A stretch of 64,000 nt of DNA from Castor canadensis (taxonomy: Eukaryota; Chordata; Mammalia; Rodentia; Castoridae), in NCBI RefSeq assembly GCF_047511655.1, contig NC_133402.1, forward strand, positions 61,446,951 through 61,510,950. Reading direction: 5' to 3'. Under the pieces are notes generated by a model. That model saw only the letters and a list, made by a program, of their open reading frames with translations, ran no database searches and was not told the origin of the DNA. Numbering within the stretch: position 1 is the stretch's first letter; every line of letters begins with the position of its first letter. A program made the position numbers and the translations under genes. Below, piece after piece: positions 23,066 through 35,700 of the stretch.

Positions 23066-23399
23066 GTGCGGATGACTGGGGCGGGAGTGGGTATGGAAGC
23101 TAGGTGGAGGCCATCCTAGCAGTTAGATAGAGGTCACTTGCAATTCTGTTCCTATTAAAGAGAACTCACATCGAAGGCGACCGAGTGTGTGGCCAGTTCT
23201 CAGGAATCTCTGACGTGTTGTCAGCCAGATCTGTGCCTGGGAGCTGGAGTCAGAACTCACTTATGACCACACTGGAGCTATCACTACTGTCATGTGTCTA
23301 GGGCTAATCACAGGAACCAGCCAGCCAGTCAGGAATTTCGTGTGGTCATTTGATTACATAACCATAGGCCTGAGGAGAAATGTAGGGTAGCTGAGAGTG

Positions 23400-23720
23400 T
23401 TAGCTTAACCCGGAGGGTTCAGGCCAGCTTCCTGAGGAAGTGGCCTTTGAGCTGGAGGGAGGAACAATCAGAAGACTGCAAAGTGGGAAGCAGAGGGACC
23501 GAGCAGAGGTGGCATGCTGACTGAGGAAGGTGGTGGAGAGGGTGATGATGGGGCTGTAGTGGTCCTCTCTGTTCATCTGTCCACTCACTCACTCACTCAC
23601 TCACTCACTCACTCACAGTAGTGACTGAGCATTGCCCCAGACCAAGCACTGCTCTTGTCATACAGGGCACAGGTGGAGGGAACAAGACTGACAAAGTCCC
23701 CAGCCTGATGGAGCACAGCA
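23400..23720 (-). mobile_element. L2 fragment (antisense), with (CACT)n run
   Basis: CTTCCTGAGGAAGTGGCCTT, then the (CACT)n run, then GAGCATTGCCCCAGACCAAG and GGGAACAAGACTGACAAAGT, matching the antisense L2 3' end pattern. Confidence 0.6.
23580..23618. repeat. (CACT)n microsatellite
   Basis: Nine or so tandem CACT/ACTC units within the L2-like sequence. Confidence 0.92.
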
Positions 23721-24765
23721 AATCATGCCTGTTATGCTCTGGACCTTCAACGTCCCCCAAAGGTCACGTGTTGAAGGCTTGGTTGCCAGCCTGGGGTGCT
23801 ACTGGGAGGTGTGAACCCTTTAGCTCAGCTCACCCGCTGCCCTGACTGGACGTACATGAACAGAGACTCAACTTCCTAAGGAGCATGTCACTTCTGTGGG
23901 GCTGAGAGAAGACAGGAGTTGGAGGGACACTGTGAGGGCTTGAGGTGAGGTTACACCAGCAGACAGGGCCTTGTACAGGCCATGGGCAGTGGTTGGTCGA
24001 CATCCCTTGAGTATTATGGGAAAATGCTAGAGGGCCAGGGAAGATTATGGAAAACAGTTTCTCTTGGAGAAATAAGCTTTTGCATTATGTTTGCAAATTA
24101 ATCTGTTGGAATGATTTATCTAACAAAAGAAGGATTTCAGATATGTTCTTAGCTCAACGGGAAGAAGTCCAGATCTCTGTCCTGATGAATCACTTATGCC
24201 AAGATCAGTGATACTGAATCTGTGGTTAATTATCACAGTGAGTGGGCAGAGAACTTACAGTGACCAGCAGAGGTCACAGGAGTAAGGTACTGAACACAGT
24301 CTACAATAAGCACTCCTTCTCCTATAGTTTCCTGTACTGCACAGTACTGCCCAGCCTGCAACTCAGCACAACTTGGAAGATGGCTGTCAACAAACCCCTC
24401 AAAACTCAACTTAGAAGGGTAACACCGAGTGTTTGCTTTATTTTAGTTCAGTCCATGGCAAGTAAACAAGGATCACAGCCACCCCCACTGCTTCCTTTCT
24501 CAAAGCTGTTGTGTCAACAGCTTCTCCCCTCAAGCTTCTCATTAAGTACCATTGACCTTGACTCTTGTGTTTCTTTACAGCTTTAACCCGAGCTGAAGCA
24601 AAGGGCTGGAGTAGACCACTTTCCTACTTTCTTGGCAGGAGCTGGGGCTAGGTAACAGATCGGGCTCTTCCCCAAATTGAATGTCTGTGAGTCTATGTCA
24701 CCGTGCTCACAGCTCTATTTTTATTTTACCTGAACTTTGTAAGTGCAAGTGAGCAAAGTAATAGG
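23721..24765. other. Intron 1, unique stretch
   Basis: No recognised repeat or exon. Confidence 0.4.
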
Positions 24766-25080
24766 TTTTTTGTTTGTTTGGTGGTGGTACCGGTGTTCGG
24801 ACTCAGGGCCCATGCCTCTTGAACCCCACCTCCTGCCCTCTTTGCTTTAGTTATTTTCCAGATACAGTCCCATGCTTTTTGCTGAGGGCTGGTTTCAAAC
24901 TGTGATCCTCCTACCTCTACCTCGCTGCTGGGAGCACTGCATGTGCTACCATGCCTAGGTTATTTGTTGAGATGGGGTCTTGATAACTTTTTTTTTTTTG
25001 CCCAGGCTGGCTTTGAACCTTGATCTCCCTATCTCTGCCTCCAAAGTTACAGGTGTGAACATCCACACCCAGCCCCACCA
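24766..25080 (-). mobile_element. Three-part SINE in reverse (ID-B1-B1 on + strand)
   Basis: T/G-rich tail, ID half with an internal deletion (GTTCGGACTCAGGGCCCATG), a B1 unit (CCTCGCTGCTGGGAGCACTG), then a second B1 unit (GATGGGGTCTTGATAACTTT; CTCCAAAGTTACAGGTGTGA). It is the reverse complement of the B1-B1-ID order seen elsewhere. Confidence 0.8.
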
Positions 25081-25754
25081 CCACAAAAAAAACAAAAAAT
25101 AGTTTTGAGAGTGCGTTTTGGAATCTGAATCCTTGGGTCCCAGCAGAGATGCCTAGAGTCCCCCTCGTCAGCCCCTCCCTAGCAGGTGGCTTCCCACACG
25201 TGGCCAGCTCCAGGAGCAGGACTGCTCGTTCTGTACGGACACCAACATCGCCACCTCCCACGAAGTGAGACTGCAGTTTGCTGAAGCCTATTTTCTGAGC
25301 ATGACTCCTGCGCACTGGCACTGGCAGTGTTAGTGATCCATGGAGTTACCTGGCGTCCAGGTCCTAGTCACGATCAGAGTGATGGCTGGTCTGGTAGTGA
25401 GCACAGAGTGTGCCAGAGCTCTGTGAGGGCGCTCCCAGCCTGCGAAAGGCCTCCTGGGCAGAACCCTTGCACTGGCAGCCACACGTGCTCCTGTCCACAT
25501 GTCTGTCCAAAGTAAAACCCTGTCCCTGTGTAGAGCTGTTGTCATACAAATGCAGGTGACAGTAATGACCTTGGCCACCCTCACCTTCACCTGTACCTGG
25601 TTCACATTGCACGTCTGTGATCCTTGGGACTCTCTAGGCATTTTTTTGCCTTGAAAAGTGTGCTTTTTCTTTGCTTAAACCGTCATTGTAAACCACTTGC
25701 ATTTTAAGTCTACCTACTTAAACCTCGGTGCGTTCCTTAACACTTAGGAAGCTT

Positions 25755-25952
25755 TGTGTGTGTGTGAGGTACTGGAGTTTGAACCCAGGGCCTACACCTT
25801 GAGCTACTCCACCAGCCCTATTTTTGTGAAAGGATTTTTTGAGATAGGGTCTCACAAACTGTCTGCCGGGGCTGGCTTCAAACTGCTTTCCTCCTGATCT
25901 CTGCCTCTTGAGTAGCTGGGATTTACAGGCGTGAGCCACTGGCGCCCAGCCT
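25755..25952 (-). mobile_element. B1-ID two-part SINE, minus strand
   Basis: GTACTGGAGTTTGAACCCAG (ID half) and CTTGAGTAGCTGGGATTTAC (B1 half). The ID half lacks its middle. Confidence 0.85.
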
Positions 25953-26387
25953 TAAGAAACTTTTAATTGACACAGTTTGCTTGCAAAATAATCTTTTAAA
26001 AAAAACCAGACATATTTTTAAAATGGTTTTGTGGTGAGTGTGCCACGGGTCTGTTCTCTTCTTTGTTGAGGTACTCGTAGTTGCTCTTGACATTCTAAAA
26101 TAAGAACGCCAGTTTCAGATTAACTACTCTTAAAACTTAAGAAAGAGCAAAGCAGCGAAGTTGGATGGAGCACAGACATCTTCCAAAATGTCAGAATATA
26201 TAACGTACAAGTGAAAATCCTGGCTTGATGATTTAATTGTCGCAGCCTGTTCTGGTCTTGCAAAATGATCAGCTGCCCTGACAAATTTAGCCTGGGAAGC
26301 AAACCTCAGAGGAGTGTATTTAGAACATGTTGTTGACAAACAAAGAACGCGATCTTTCATATCACATGGATTTAAACAAACTAAACC

Positions 26388-26690
26388 TCAGCTGGGTACA
26401 GTGGTGCACTGCTCTAATCCCAGCGACCTGGGAGGCAGAGGTCAGGAGGATTGTGGCTTGAGGCCATCTCAGATCCCATTTCAACGAACAAGCCAGGCAT
26501 GGAGGCCCACACAGGAGGCAGAGATAGGAGGATCTCAGACTGAGGCCAGCCCTGAACAAAAAGCATGAAACCCTATGTAAGAAATAACTAAAGCAAAACG
26601 GGGATGGGGTTTCGTTCAAGTGGTAGAGCATCTGCCTAATGAGCACAAGGCCCTGAGTTCAAACCCTAACACTGCCAAATACCGAAAATA
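26388..26690 (+). mobile_element. Three-part B1-B1-ID SINE
   Basis: CAGCTGGGTACAGTGGTGCA (B1 unit 1), AGCCAGGCATGGAGGCCCAC (B1 unit 2) and GTTCAAGTGGTAGAGCATCT (ID unit) with an A-rich 3' end. Confidence 0.85.
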
Positions 26691-26970
26691 AAAATATCCA
26701 ATCTGCAGATTATCAGCCTCAATCATGCAGCATATTTTTTAAACATTAAAATGTGAAATAAGAGCTCTCGTTAGCAGAACCTGTTCAGCCTGCTGGATGC
26801 CGCTCTGCTGTTCACTGAATTATACCTGAGCAAACAACACTGGTGTTCCTTAAACGTCTAATTATGACTGTGTGTGCTTTGATTACCAGAGTGGAAAAGT
26901 GCTGGTTCTGCCATCACATGACTGAGTTTCAGCATAAGTTTTTAGGGTAATTGTGCGTGTTGCCAAACCT
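26691..26970. promoter_or_regulatory. Candidate conserved non-coding stretch
   Basis: Repeat-free, AT-rich sequence with CTAATTATGA near 26859 and TTTGATTACC near 26878. A candidate only; conservation cannot be tested here. Confidence 0.25.
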
Positions 26971-29544
26971 TTTCCAGTTGTGGGTTGTCACAGAAATCTC
27001 ACTCCCTGGTTCTTAACTGAACCCGGATCTGTTCAGGCGTCTGCCTTTGTGCTTCCTGCTCTGGCCTTCGTGAGGAGGTAAATCCTGGTGGGTTTCACCA
27101 TGGGGTCCATTCCCTAGGCTGGTGATAGGCCACATGTGCCACATTCCTTGTAGAAGGGGTTCTGGGAGAGGCCTCCCCAGTCTAGTATAGAATGGACTTC
27201 CTCTACCCACTGCCAGGTATGGCTGGGATGCCTGGGAGGGTGACCACCATCTTGTGACCCTGAGAGAAGCCAACCTGGGGATAGGACACACACGGAGGGT
27301 TGCTAAGAGCACGAGAATAGAGAAATCTCGGTTCCCGATGACGTCTTTGAGTTGCTGAATTAACCAACCCTGGAGCTCCTGTCCTAAGGCTGTGGCTTTA
27401 TCAAGAAACTTGGTGACTCTCTTTGGTTTAGCTCTGGCTTTATGACAAAACAAAAAGGAGAGTTCAAAAAGAACAAAGGTTCCCGTGATCATGTCTCATT
27501 TTCTCCTACCAAGTGGCATCAGCCTGGTGGGTGATGAGCTTAGTCACCACACCCACAGTGTTCTGGAGCGCTAATGGTGACTTCTTGGTGGGAAATGGGT
27601 CTGGCTGCTTTAATAGAAGTAAAAAATCAATGCAATTGATTTTTGTCTTCCAAAATAATCTGAGCTAGCAAGCAGTCAAGGAAATAGGTGGCTTCACCCC
27701 TGGGGTCCTCCAGGGTTCTTCTCTGTCACCCACTAGGGTGTTGTCTCTCATCCATACCCATCCCAGTGTGCCAGAGCACAGGAAGCAGGGAGAAGGTTAG
27801 GGTGGGCCAGAGCAGACAGCACCCTTTCGACCTGGAATTGCCTGACTAATGCAATCACTACGCACAGGCCAGAGCTTGACCACACGCCACAACTAGTTGC
27901 AAAGGAGTCTGGGAAATATTACCTCTAGTTGGGTGTCTATTTATCCCACTAAAACCCAGGGGGTCTGTAAGAGGAAGGAGAGAATAGACACTTGGGACAG
28001 TTGGGGACATCTGCCACATGATTGTCTGCTGTAGCTCAGAGGAGGACGCAGCAAGGGCAGGGCGCTCAGTACCTTGAATGTGAAGCCAGGGAGTAAGCCT
28101 CACAGCCCAGGCTCCCCGAGCAGCCTGGGGCCCTGTGCCAGTTCTGCCCAGTCCTGGCCTTTCACCAAGTGACGTTTAAAAACCTCTTCAAACTCTGACT
28201 TTCTTTGGTATTTCCAGTGGGCATTCTGGGGAGGAAGGGAGAGGCATTGTGCACCTCACTTGAAGCATTCAGCCGTGGGAGAAATCTCTGCCGACACTTA
28301 CAAAGACTCACAGCTTGGTGCTGGGCTGCATCCTTACGTGTGTCAGTCCCAGGAGCCCTGGCACAACCTTTGAGATGAGCCGGTGGTCACTCCTGTTTGA
28401 ACATGGACAAACTGTGGCTCTTCCAGAGGTAGCACAGAGTTCTTGACCTTGCCCACTCAGGCCGAGCTCATTCCGATGACTCCTGTGTGGGAAGGATTGC
28501 AAATGAAGCGGGAGTTTCTGGGTGTGGCTAGATCATAACAGGTCCTAAAAGCAGAACAGGGAGCATTGGGCCCCATGCTACCCTTTATCCAGGGCCTCAC
28601 TGGGGATCAGTCTGCAGTGTTGATCAGTGTCTTCGTCCCCTTCCCACTGCATACTCTTCCCTAGCCAGGAGGTGGCTGTGGCCACTCTGTGTTCTGGGGT
28701 GCATCACCCCTCCGGGTAGCTCCCAGCGCAAGGTGTCTGGGAAGGTCAGTGGTGGGACTTAGTGTTGAATATTCTAGGAGTTTGCTGAGACCAGCTCCTG
28801 TCAGCCACTCCTGAAGAGATGCTGGAAGAGACAGAACTCTGGCCTAAGAAATGAGTCAGTCCACAGAGCAGGCCTGTCTTGTAAACTGGTACTGCATGGT
28901 GGCATGGATCCTGGGATCAGACAGAACCCTGCTCCTGCTCCAACCTTCAGATGAGCCCGCTGTGTGCCCAGAGGGGACTCCAAGGAAGACTGTTGTCTGG
29001 TCCCACCGATGCTAGGACTCCTCAGGGTCAATGGATCAAATAGCCTGGGTATTTCTATCTTCTTGTGAGACCCTTGCAGCCCTCCTGCCTTTGAGCGCTG
29101 GCCACAGACCAGCCCTCCCCTTGGAGAAGCAGAACCAGACAAGACAAGGGTTTCGGAGCCCAGCCCCTGTGGGGATGCAGGGCAGCACAGATTCCTGCAT
29201 GTGTCGCTGTTGTGCAGGGCCTGTGCTAACTGGCCACCCTTCTTTGGCTCTTCCCAGCAAACAGAACTCCGCCACCATTAACAGTCAACATAGCCTGACC
29301 ATGCCATCCCCTTGTGCACTGTGTTTTTCTGAAACACAGTCACAAATGTACCAACTATAGTCAAGACTGAGTTCCACGCCGCCTCTGCAGGAAGCCTGCC
29401 TGAGTCTCCTAGCCTGGGGGTGTCCCCTCTCTGCCCTCTTCTCTTCTTCCCTTCTTCCTGATGGCTTTGACTTCCTAAGTAAGGCCTGGTGATTGATTTA
29501 CTCATTACTTCTCTGACCAGACTAAGCTTCCTTTTCGTTTTCAC
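26971..29544. other. Intron 1, unique stretch
   Basis: No recognised repeats or exons. The minus-strand open frame at 27013-27492 (159 codons) overlaps other frames and has no domain I recognise, so it is treated as chance. Confidence 0.4.
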
Positions 29545-29815
29545 TTTTTAAAACTTAAAAAGAAAAACTTGTTACTTCAGACATACACAGAGGCAGAGAG
29601 GAGACTGTAATGAATCCTCCAGATCGTCATCCAGCTTCAACAGGTGTCAGCATTTTGCTAGTCTTGAATCGCCCATTCTCCTTGACGTGTTCATTCAACC
29701 CCCAGCCCTCCCCACCTAGAATATTTTAAGGCAAATCCTAAATTTTATATAATTTCTCCTGTAAATACTTTAGTGTGTTTCAGCTGTGAGCTTTAAGATG
29801 TCAAAATAAATAACA
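29545..29815. mobile_element. Ancient LINE-like fragment
   Basis: TCATCCAGCTTCAACAGGTG, AATATTTTAAGGCAAATCC and GTAAATACTTTAGTGTGTTT recall an old mammalian LINE-type repeat (CACCCAGCTTCAACAATTAT..., GAAGCAAATCCCAGACAT). Family and orientation uncertain. Confidence 0.5.
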
Positions 29816-29894
29816 CTTTCTCTACCCTATGTCTTTACCACTTTGAATGGTGGCCAACACCTGTTGGCTCTTAGGAAGTGTCTTATTTTGAATT

Positions 29895-29938
29895 GAATGG
29901 ATGGGATGGATGGATAGATGAATGGGTGGATGGATAAA
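29895..29938. repeat. (GGAT)n-like microsatellite
   Basis: Imperfect GGAT/GATG repeats. Confidence 0.85.
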
Positions 29939-32504
29939 TTGGCTTTCACTTTTAGAACTGAGCCTGCAAATTAGCCGGAGACCCCTAGATAGTGAGTACC
30001 TGCTGTGATCTCACAACCCCTCCATCCCAGGTGCCTGTCCCACTGCCTGGGATTTCCAGGTGGCTCTGGAATCTGTCTGTCATCATCAGATAGATGATGA
30101 TGGTTTCTTCTTAGCCAGGCCTCTTTGATTTTGCAATTAAACTCCCCTCTGAGGTGACCTTGGAGAGAGAGGACTGTCAGGATGTAGCTTTTACCTTTCC
30201 CTGGTTTGCATTTAGTTTACAGTTTCCATGAGGGTCCTTTAAAATTATAATGCTGTATTTACTTAGGTCAAAATGACTGTGAGCCCCCACACACACCAAA
30301 AAAACCCCACAATATAGAATACATGCAAAGCCTTTTCTTTATTTTTCTATTCCTGGTAGTGGTATTTTAGCTGGCCCAAATAAAAGATAATTAGAGGCAT
30401 ATTTTCTGTCAAGCAGTCATGGTCATATTTAAAAATAAATTTCTGTGCTCTTTGAAGGGGACCCTAAGACTAAAGTCTGTGGCCTGGCGTGGCATTTTCA
30501 GCCTGACAAGGTGAAAAGCAGGCCTTGGCTTGGGCTCTGAAAACCTCTAGGGGAGTAGTCACTTGTAAAACCCCTTTGCATGTTCCTTTTTCTTTTTAAT
30601 TCAGAATGGTGCTCATCATCATGTAATAAGAACTGCTTATTAACTTGGGTTTTTTTCAGAACTATATTCTAAAATCTTTTCTTGCACCTCTCAGATTTAT
30701 GGTAAGGTTGGATGGAGCTAGCTGGGTTTTCTATTTGTTTATTTGCTGTTTAATCAGAAATTTAAAGTAATAATTCTATTTTTGAGATTGAAGATTTTTA
30801 CCGTGGGATACAGTTAGCACAGGAGAATAAAGCTGTGCCTGAAAGTTATCTGATAATGCCTAACTGATGGCCAGCCTAGACGTAGAACAGTTGTTTCCAC
30901 GGGCTTTGTGGGAATTGATTTGGTCACAATGCCAATTAAGCAAGGGTACCTTTTCTGTGGAAGGAAATGGCACTCGAGATGTTTGGGGATCAGGAGACAT
31001 GGGAGCCCTAATCCCTCAGCATCTTCTCCCGCCAGGGCAGCAGTGAATCATCCATGGATTTTATTTTCTGGGCAGGCTGTGGGATCTTGCTCCCAGCATC
31101 CTGGCTGCGACTGGCCTGACTTGTAGGAGTGTGATGGATGTCTGCAGGAGCTCCTGTAGAGGAGGAAGATGGCAGGAAGGGGACCCCAGGATTGCATGAC
31201 TTCTGCATGACTGTGTGAGCCTCCTGCCTGTCATTGCAAAGGGAGCTCTGAAGAGCTGAGGCTGAAGCTTGGACCATAGAGGTAGAGACAGTTGACTGGT
31301 AATCCACAACTTTTTGGGTGAGGCCCAGCAAGCTGAAGCAGATGTTCCAGGCTGGAAAACCTTGGGCAAGGCTGACAATAACTGAGTCAGCCCCAGGGAA
31401 GTCTCACTGTGGTGCGGGAGCCACAACAGAGCCACGGATTGGGCTGCCTGCCCTGGGGTGGGGATGGGGCCAGGAAATACTGAAGTGGCCAAGGGACCAC
31501 AGCATGGTGCAGAAGCCACAGTTCTGAAGAGAGGGCGAATCTTCATGTTTGGATAGGCATAGAGGTTGGGCAACTTCTCCAGGACTAGGGTGTCTCACAC
31601 GGAGCATCTGTGTTTTGTGCCATATTTGCTCCTCACTCCTGCTCCTCCATACTTTCATCCCCAGTCTTTTAAAATCAGGATCCCATGACTCAGAAGCGAA
31701 GCCAGTCACTTGCCAGGAGAGCACTTGGAAAATAAGCATCTGAGCTGGGGATTGAGCACAGATCTGTGGGACTCTGGAGTCTCCCCGACTGGAATAAGTC
31801 TCCCAATGGAGAAATACCAACAATGGCCGCACAAAAAAATCCAGTTCCCACCTTGGTCAGCACAGGCGCGTGTGCGCGCACACACACACATCCTTTGAGA
31901 TTCTAGCTCCAGCTGCAAACATAAACTTCTTCAAATCCATGCAGATTTGGGGTTCTGCCAACATTGTTTAGCCTTTTTTTTTAAACTAACAATAAAGGTT
32001 GGCCTGCACCCCCAAGGCTTCCAGTGAAATGAACTGCAAAAAATGGTGTATGTTTTTGTCCCAAGGTTCCTTCTGTGTCTAGTTGAGTTGTGTGCACATC
32101 CCCAGGGCTGTGATCTCACCAGGCTGGTCCCCAGCACAAGTGGAAATAACAGGCCTCTAGCCACCTAGAAACAGTTGAAGAGTCAGAAGGGGGAGTGTGC
32201 AGAAACCCAGAGTATGGCGGGGAAATACTGGGTGCTCTCACTGTCCATCAAACAAAAAGTCACAGAGGCAAAGATGACAGTAGTCCAAAGGCTAGGAGCA
32301 GCAGAGCAGTTACACAAGCGCAGCCATCTGGTCGACCCAACTTACCCTCTGTGTTTTACATCCAGACCTAACTATAGCCCCTTTCCCAAAAAGCACTCGG
32401 CATATTGAAGAGTGCCAGCAAGACAGAGATTTGCATATGGTGCCTACAGAAGGGGTTATGGGGATCCAGATCCTTTCTTGGATTTCCTGGTAAGACATTT
32501 CCTT
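29939..32504. other. Intron 1, mostly unique
   Basis: AT-rich repeat-free part at about 30590-30920 and GC-richer part at 30950-31900. No exon or repeat could be supported. Overlapping frames at 31008-31573 and 31404-31832 are on the minus strand and unsupported. Confidence 0.4.
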
Positions 32505-32995
32505 TCTGCAGTAACAGTTAACTTTTGTATCAAAATCCCAAGACAGAATGGCTTAAAACAGCAACCATTGTGTTTGCTTGTGAGGCTGCGGACTCACACA
32601 AGTGTCTTCTGATCTGGGCAGACTTTGCTCATAGCAGTCTGCTGTGGCTTGACTGGAGCTGGATGGTCTAGGGTGGCCTCACTCCCATGTGTGGCGAACA
32701 TCAGGCTGGTTGAGAGACCCTCAGCAGTGGCTGCTTGGGCTCTAGAAGATGAGCCTGGGCACCCTCTCATGGTGCCCTCTGTGGTCCAGAAGTAGCAAAG
32801 GAAGACAAGCCCCAGTGCAGAAGTTCATTCAGGCCTCTTCTTGCAACACATATGCTATCATCCTATTGGCCAAAACAACTAACTTAGCCAAATTGGGGGT
32901 CATGTGGGAGGAGCTATGTAAGGCCATGGATACAGAAAGTCACGTGGGAGGCCATTGCTGCAACCCATCTACTATGAGGTAAGCTGAAACTTAAC
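32505..32995. mobile_element. Ancient mammalian repeat (unnamed), decayed
   Basis: The series AGAATGGCTTAAAACAGCAA, CTCACACAAGTGTCTTCTGA, GTGGCTTGACTGGAGCTGGA, TCCTATTGGCCAAAACAACT and GTGGGAGGAGCTATG follows a widespread old mammalian repeat (GGCTTAAAACAACA..., TCTATTGGTCAAAGCAAGTC). I cannot name the family with confidence. Confidence 0.55.
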
Positions 32996-33564
32996 TCAGC
33001 AGATAGAAGTTCTCTCCGCCTGAAGGCAACTCTGAGCCACGTAAGGCACTGCCAAGTCAAATCACAGGACACATATGCAGCTGTCCCAGTGTCCTCTCCT
33101 GCCAGTCACTGAGGTGGGAAACCCCCCAAGGAGCTGGAGGCAGGAAGTGGTTGAAGGGCCATATGGGGCACCAGCAACAGAAGGGAGGCCTTTGCCACCT
33201 ACAAGCAAATGTAGAGCAACCAAGAAGCAAGTGTGGCCTCTGAGGTGATGAAGCAAGAGATGGCAGCAGGCTCAGGAGTCAAGGAAGGATGATTTCCTGG
33301 GACCTGCACAGTGACCTCCTAGGCCCAGAGTGAGAGCCTTGGAGACAAAATTGGAGGTATTGCTATGGAGGGAGAGATGAATGTTGAGTTACCATGTACC
33401 CAGAGGAATCAAAAAAAAAAAAAACTGGGTCAAGAAATTCCGTTCTAAACCCAGTTCTCTAGGAGGAAAGAAGAAAACTAAGAGGACTTGAGTAGGTGAG
33501 AAAGCCAGGAAGAACCATTAGCTCAAGAATGTCTCCCATCGGCCGGGAATTTTACTTAACCTTG

Positions 33565-33645
33565 AATTTGGTCCTCACCACACCCTGAGGTAGTTAGTCT
33601 AAATTTGCAGGTGAAGAAACAGCCTCAGAGAAGCTTGTCAAGTGT
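33565..33645 (-). mobile_element. MIR fragment (antisense)
   Basis: CACACCCTGAGGTAGTTAGT and GTGAAGAAACAGCCTCAGAG follow the antisense MIR pattern (GAGGAAACTGAGGCACAGAG). Confidence 0.6.
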
Positions 33646-33994
33646 GGGACCCCACAGCACTGAGCCCTTTCTATGCACTTGGCTGCTGACATGGTTCCAC
33701 AAGTCACAGCATAATCAAACAGCAGGGCCTGCAGGACCCTCCTAAAGGGGGAACTTGGAAAGACCCCAGGACCATCTCCCAGGCACGAACTGTGGAAGAT
33801 GTTCATGGAAAGAAGAATGAGAGTGGCCAAAGATGGTCTTAGCCACAAAAGAAGGTGGTAGAAGAAACCATGAAGAAAAGCCTCAACATATCTGTTGGTG
33901 GCGATGCAGGGACACCTAAGTTAAATTTGCTCAGAAACTTCTTCCTATTCTATATCTTCTCCCCATCTACTCACCCTCCCCAAATTAAAAGAAT

Positions 33995-34030
33995 CACCTG
34001 GCAGGCATGGTGGTGCATGCCATATAGTAA
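33995..34030 (+). mobile_element. B1 SINE 5' remnant
   Basis: CTGGCAGGCATGGTGGTGCA matches the first bases of a B1 unit; the rest is missing. Confidence 0.6.
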
Positions 34031-34630
34031 GGTCATTGATAGCATAAACCAAGTCAGAAATTAGGGTGCTGAAGGGGCCTTGAAGGAGCTCGGGCTCTGG
34101 AGGCCGGAGCTGCTGACCCTCTTGGAGTATCAGAGACGCTGGTGCAGGTCAATAGTGAACTTGATCTGTGTTGATCAACAGGTTGTCACTTGAACCAGTG
34201 TGTAGGTGTGGTGGGGGAGATGCCGTGACCCATAAGAAGAACTTTAGAGGCACAGAGATGTCACTTTGTGTCTTAGCACCACCTCTTGATAATGCACCAG
34301 CACAGCATAAGCCAGGTGTCCAGGCCAACATGGCGCATGGCTCCCACTGTGCTAAGGAAATGGATGGTTGTGAGCAATCAGAAGCCCTGGTTCCTGGAGG
34401 AGCAGGACAAAGGTTGGAGGCTTCCCGGCAAAAGGCTGCCAGTGGGCTCCCATCCAGGTGGGAAGGTGGCCAAAAAACCACTGGTACTCCACTCAAGAGG
34501 AGCATGCTTTTCAAGCACTGTGGCCAGTGTTTGGAGGCAAATGTGTTACTTCCATGGGTGTGCGCCAATGGCGGAGAGCCTTTTTAACTTAGATTGCTCT
34601 CCTTTGGTTTTCTCTTGAACTATCAGGCAG
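34031..34630. other. Intron 1, unexplained stretch open in several frames
   Basis: Frames are open at 34168-34587 and 34286-34618 (+) and at 34149-34568 (-). I recognise no family in any of them. It could be a decayed processed pseudogene or chance. There is no splice structure to tie it to PXYLP1. Confidence 0.3.
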
Positions 34631-35631
34631 GGAAGCCACCAGACGGAAGTAGGAGCCAGACCACCCGGGCTTGACACTTTCTATCTGGAATGGGGGTTCA
34701 TCCACATTCTGGGCTCACCCTTTTTGTTGTCACAGTAGGAAACCATGGTCAGAGGAGCCCATGTTTTGTATCTTTGCCTCAGCCTCAGGGTTCAGCACAG
34801 AAGACCAGGCCTTGACCCCTTACCGCTCCTGGACTCTGACAAGCTCACTCGGATCTGTGCGTGTTCTTCCCAGCACCCTCAGGAGGTGACTAAGGGGAGC
34901 TCACATTTCAGAAACAAAGAATTTTTGGAGTTGCACATACATTAAAGCATCAGCCAAGGCAATGTCTTTTTTTTAGCCAGAAGTTCCAAAGAGCTGTGAG
35001 ACTGGTGAGTCCCCTCCCGGCCCTGGAGGGAGCTGTCCTCAGGAGGAGTTGCAGATCAGCCTGAGGCCCTGGGCCCTGACCCTTGGTCGGGGGTAATAAT
35101 GGAAGGGACAGAAGCAGTTCTCATTTGAAGGTGTAAAACTGGGACTTGTTGGTTAACAGAGGAGCTGGCTACACAGGCTCAATTGGTGAGGTGTGAGTAA
35201 ATCTTTTTAGCAAATGTTCTCTTTTGGAGAAAGTCTGACAGGTCTCTTTGTTAAGGAGTGTTTTTCAAACTCTGGTGCAGGGCCCCTGGGGAGAGGGTGG
35301 GAAGCAAGGGGCTGCCAGCTCTGGCTCCTGCTTCATTCCCAGCAGCCATGTCTTTTTACAAAGCAGCTCACTGGAATAAATCACGTACCCTACAGTTCAC
35401 CCTAGATATGCAATTCAGTCAGCTTCAGGATGCTCGGAGTCCTGCAACCCTTCCCACATTACCAGCTGAGGTTTTATCTGATTTTGTGTGTCAGGGCTCC
35501 AGGAGATTGTATTTGCAGAGAGGAAAGATACAGGTTTGAAATAACTTACACTCTTATTGTTATAATCTTACTATAGTTTAAGAACCTTTTCTAAAGAGAT
35601 TGTGGTTTTCAAGTTCTATTTAAAACCCCAA
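34631..35631. other. Intron 1, unique stretch
   Basis: No recognised repeat or exon. Confidence 0.4.
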
Positions 35632-35700
35632 AGAGTACCAGGAAATAAGCTTGTCTAACATGTGTAAGGCCCTGAGTTCAATCCCCAACACCACAAAATA
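35632..35700 (+). mobile_element. ID-like SINE remnant
   Basis: AGCTTGTCTAACATGTGTAA and GGCCCTGAGTTCAATCCCCA resemble the ID core. Confidence 0.7.
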
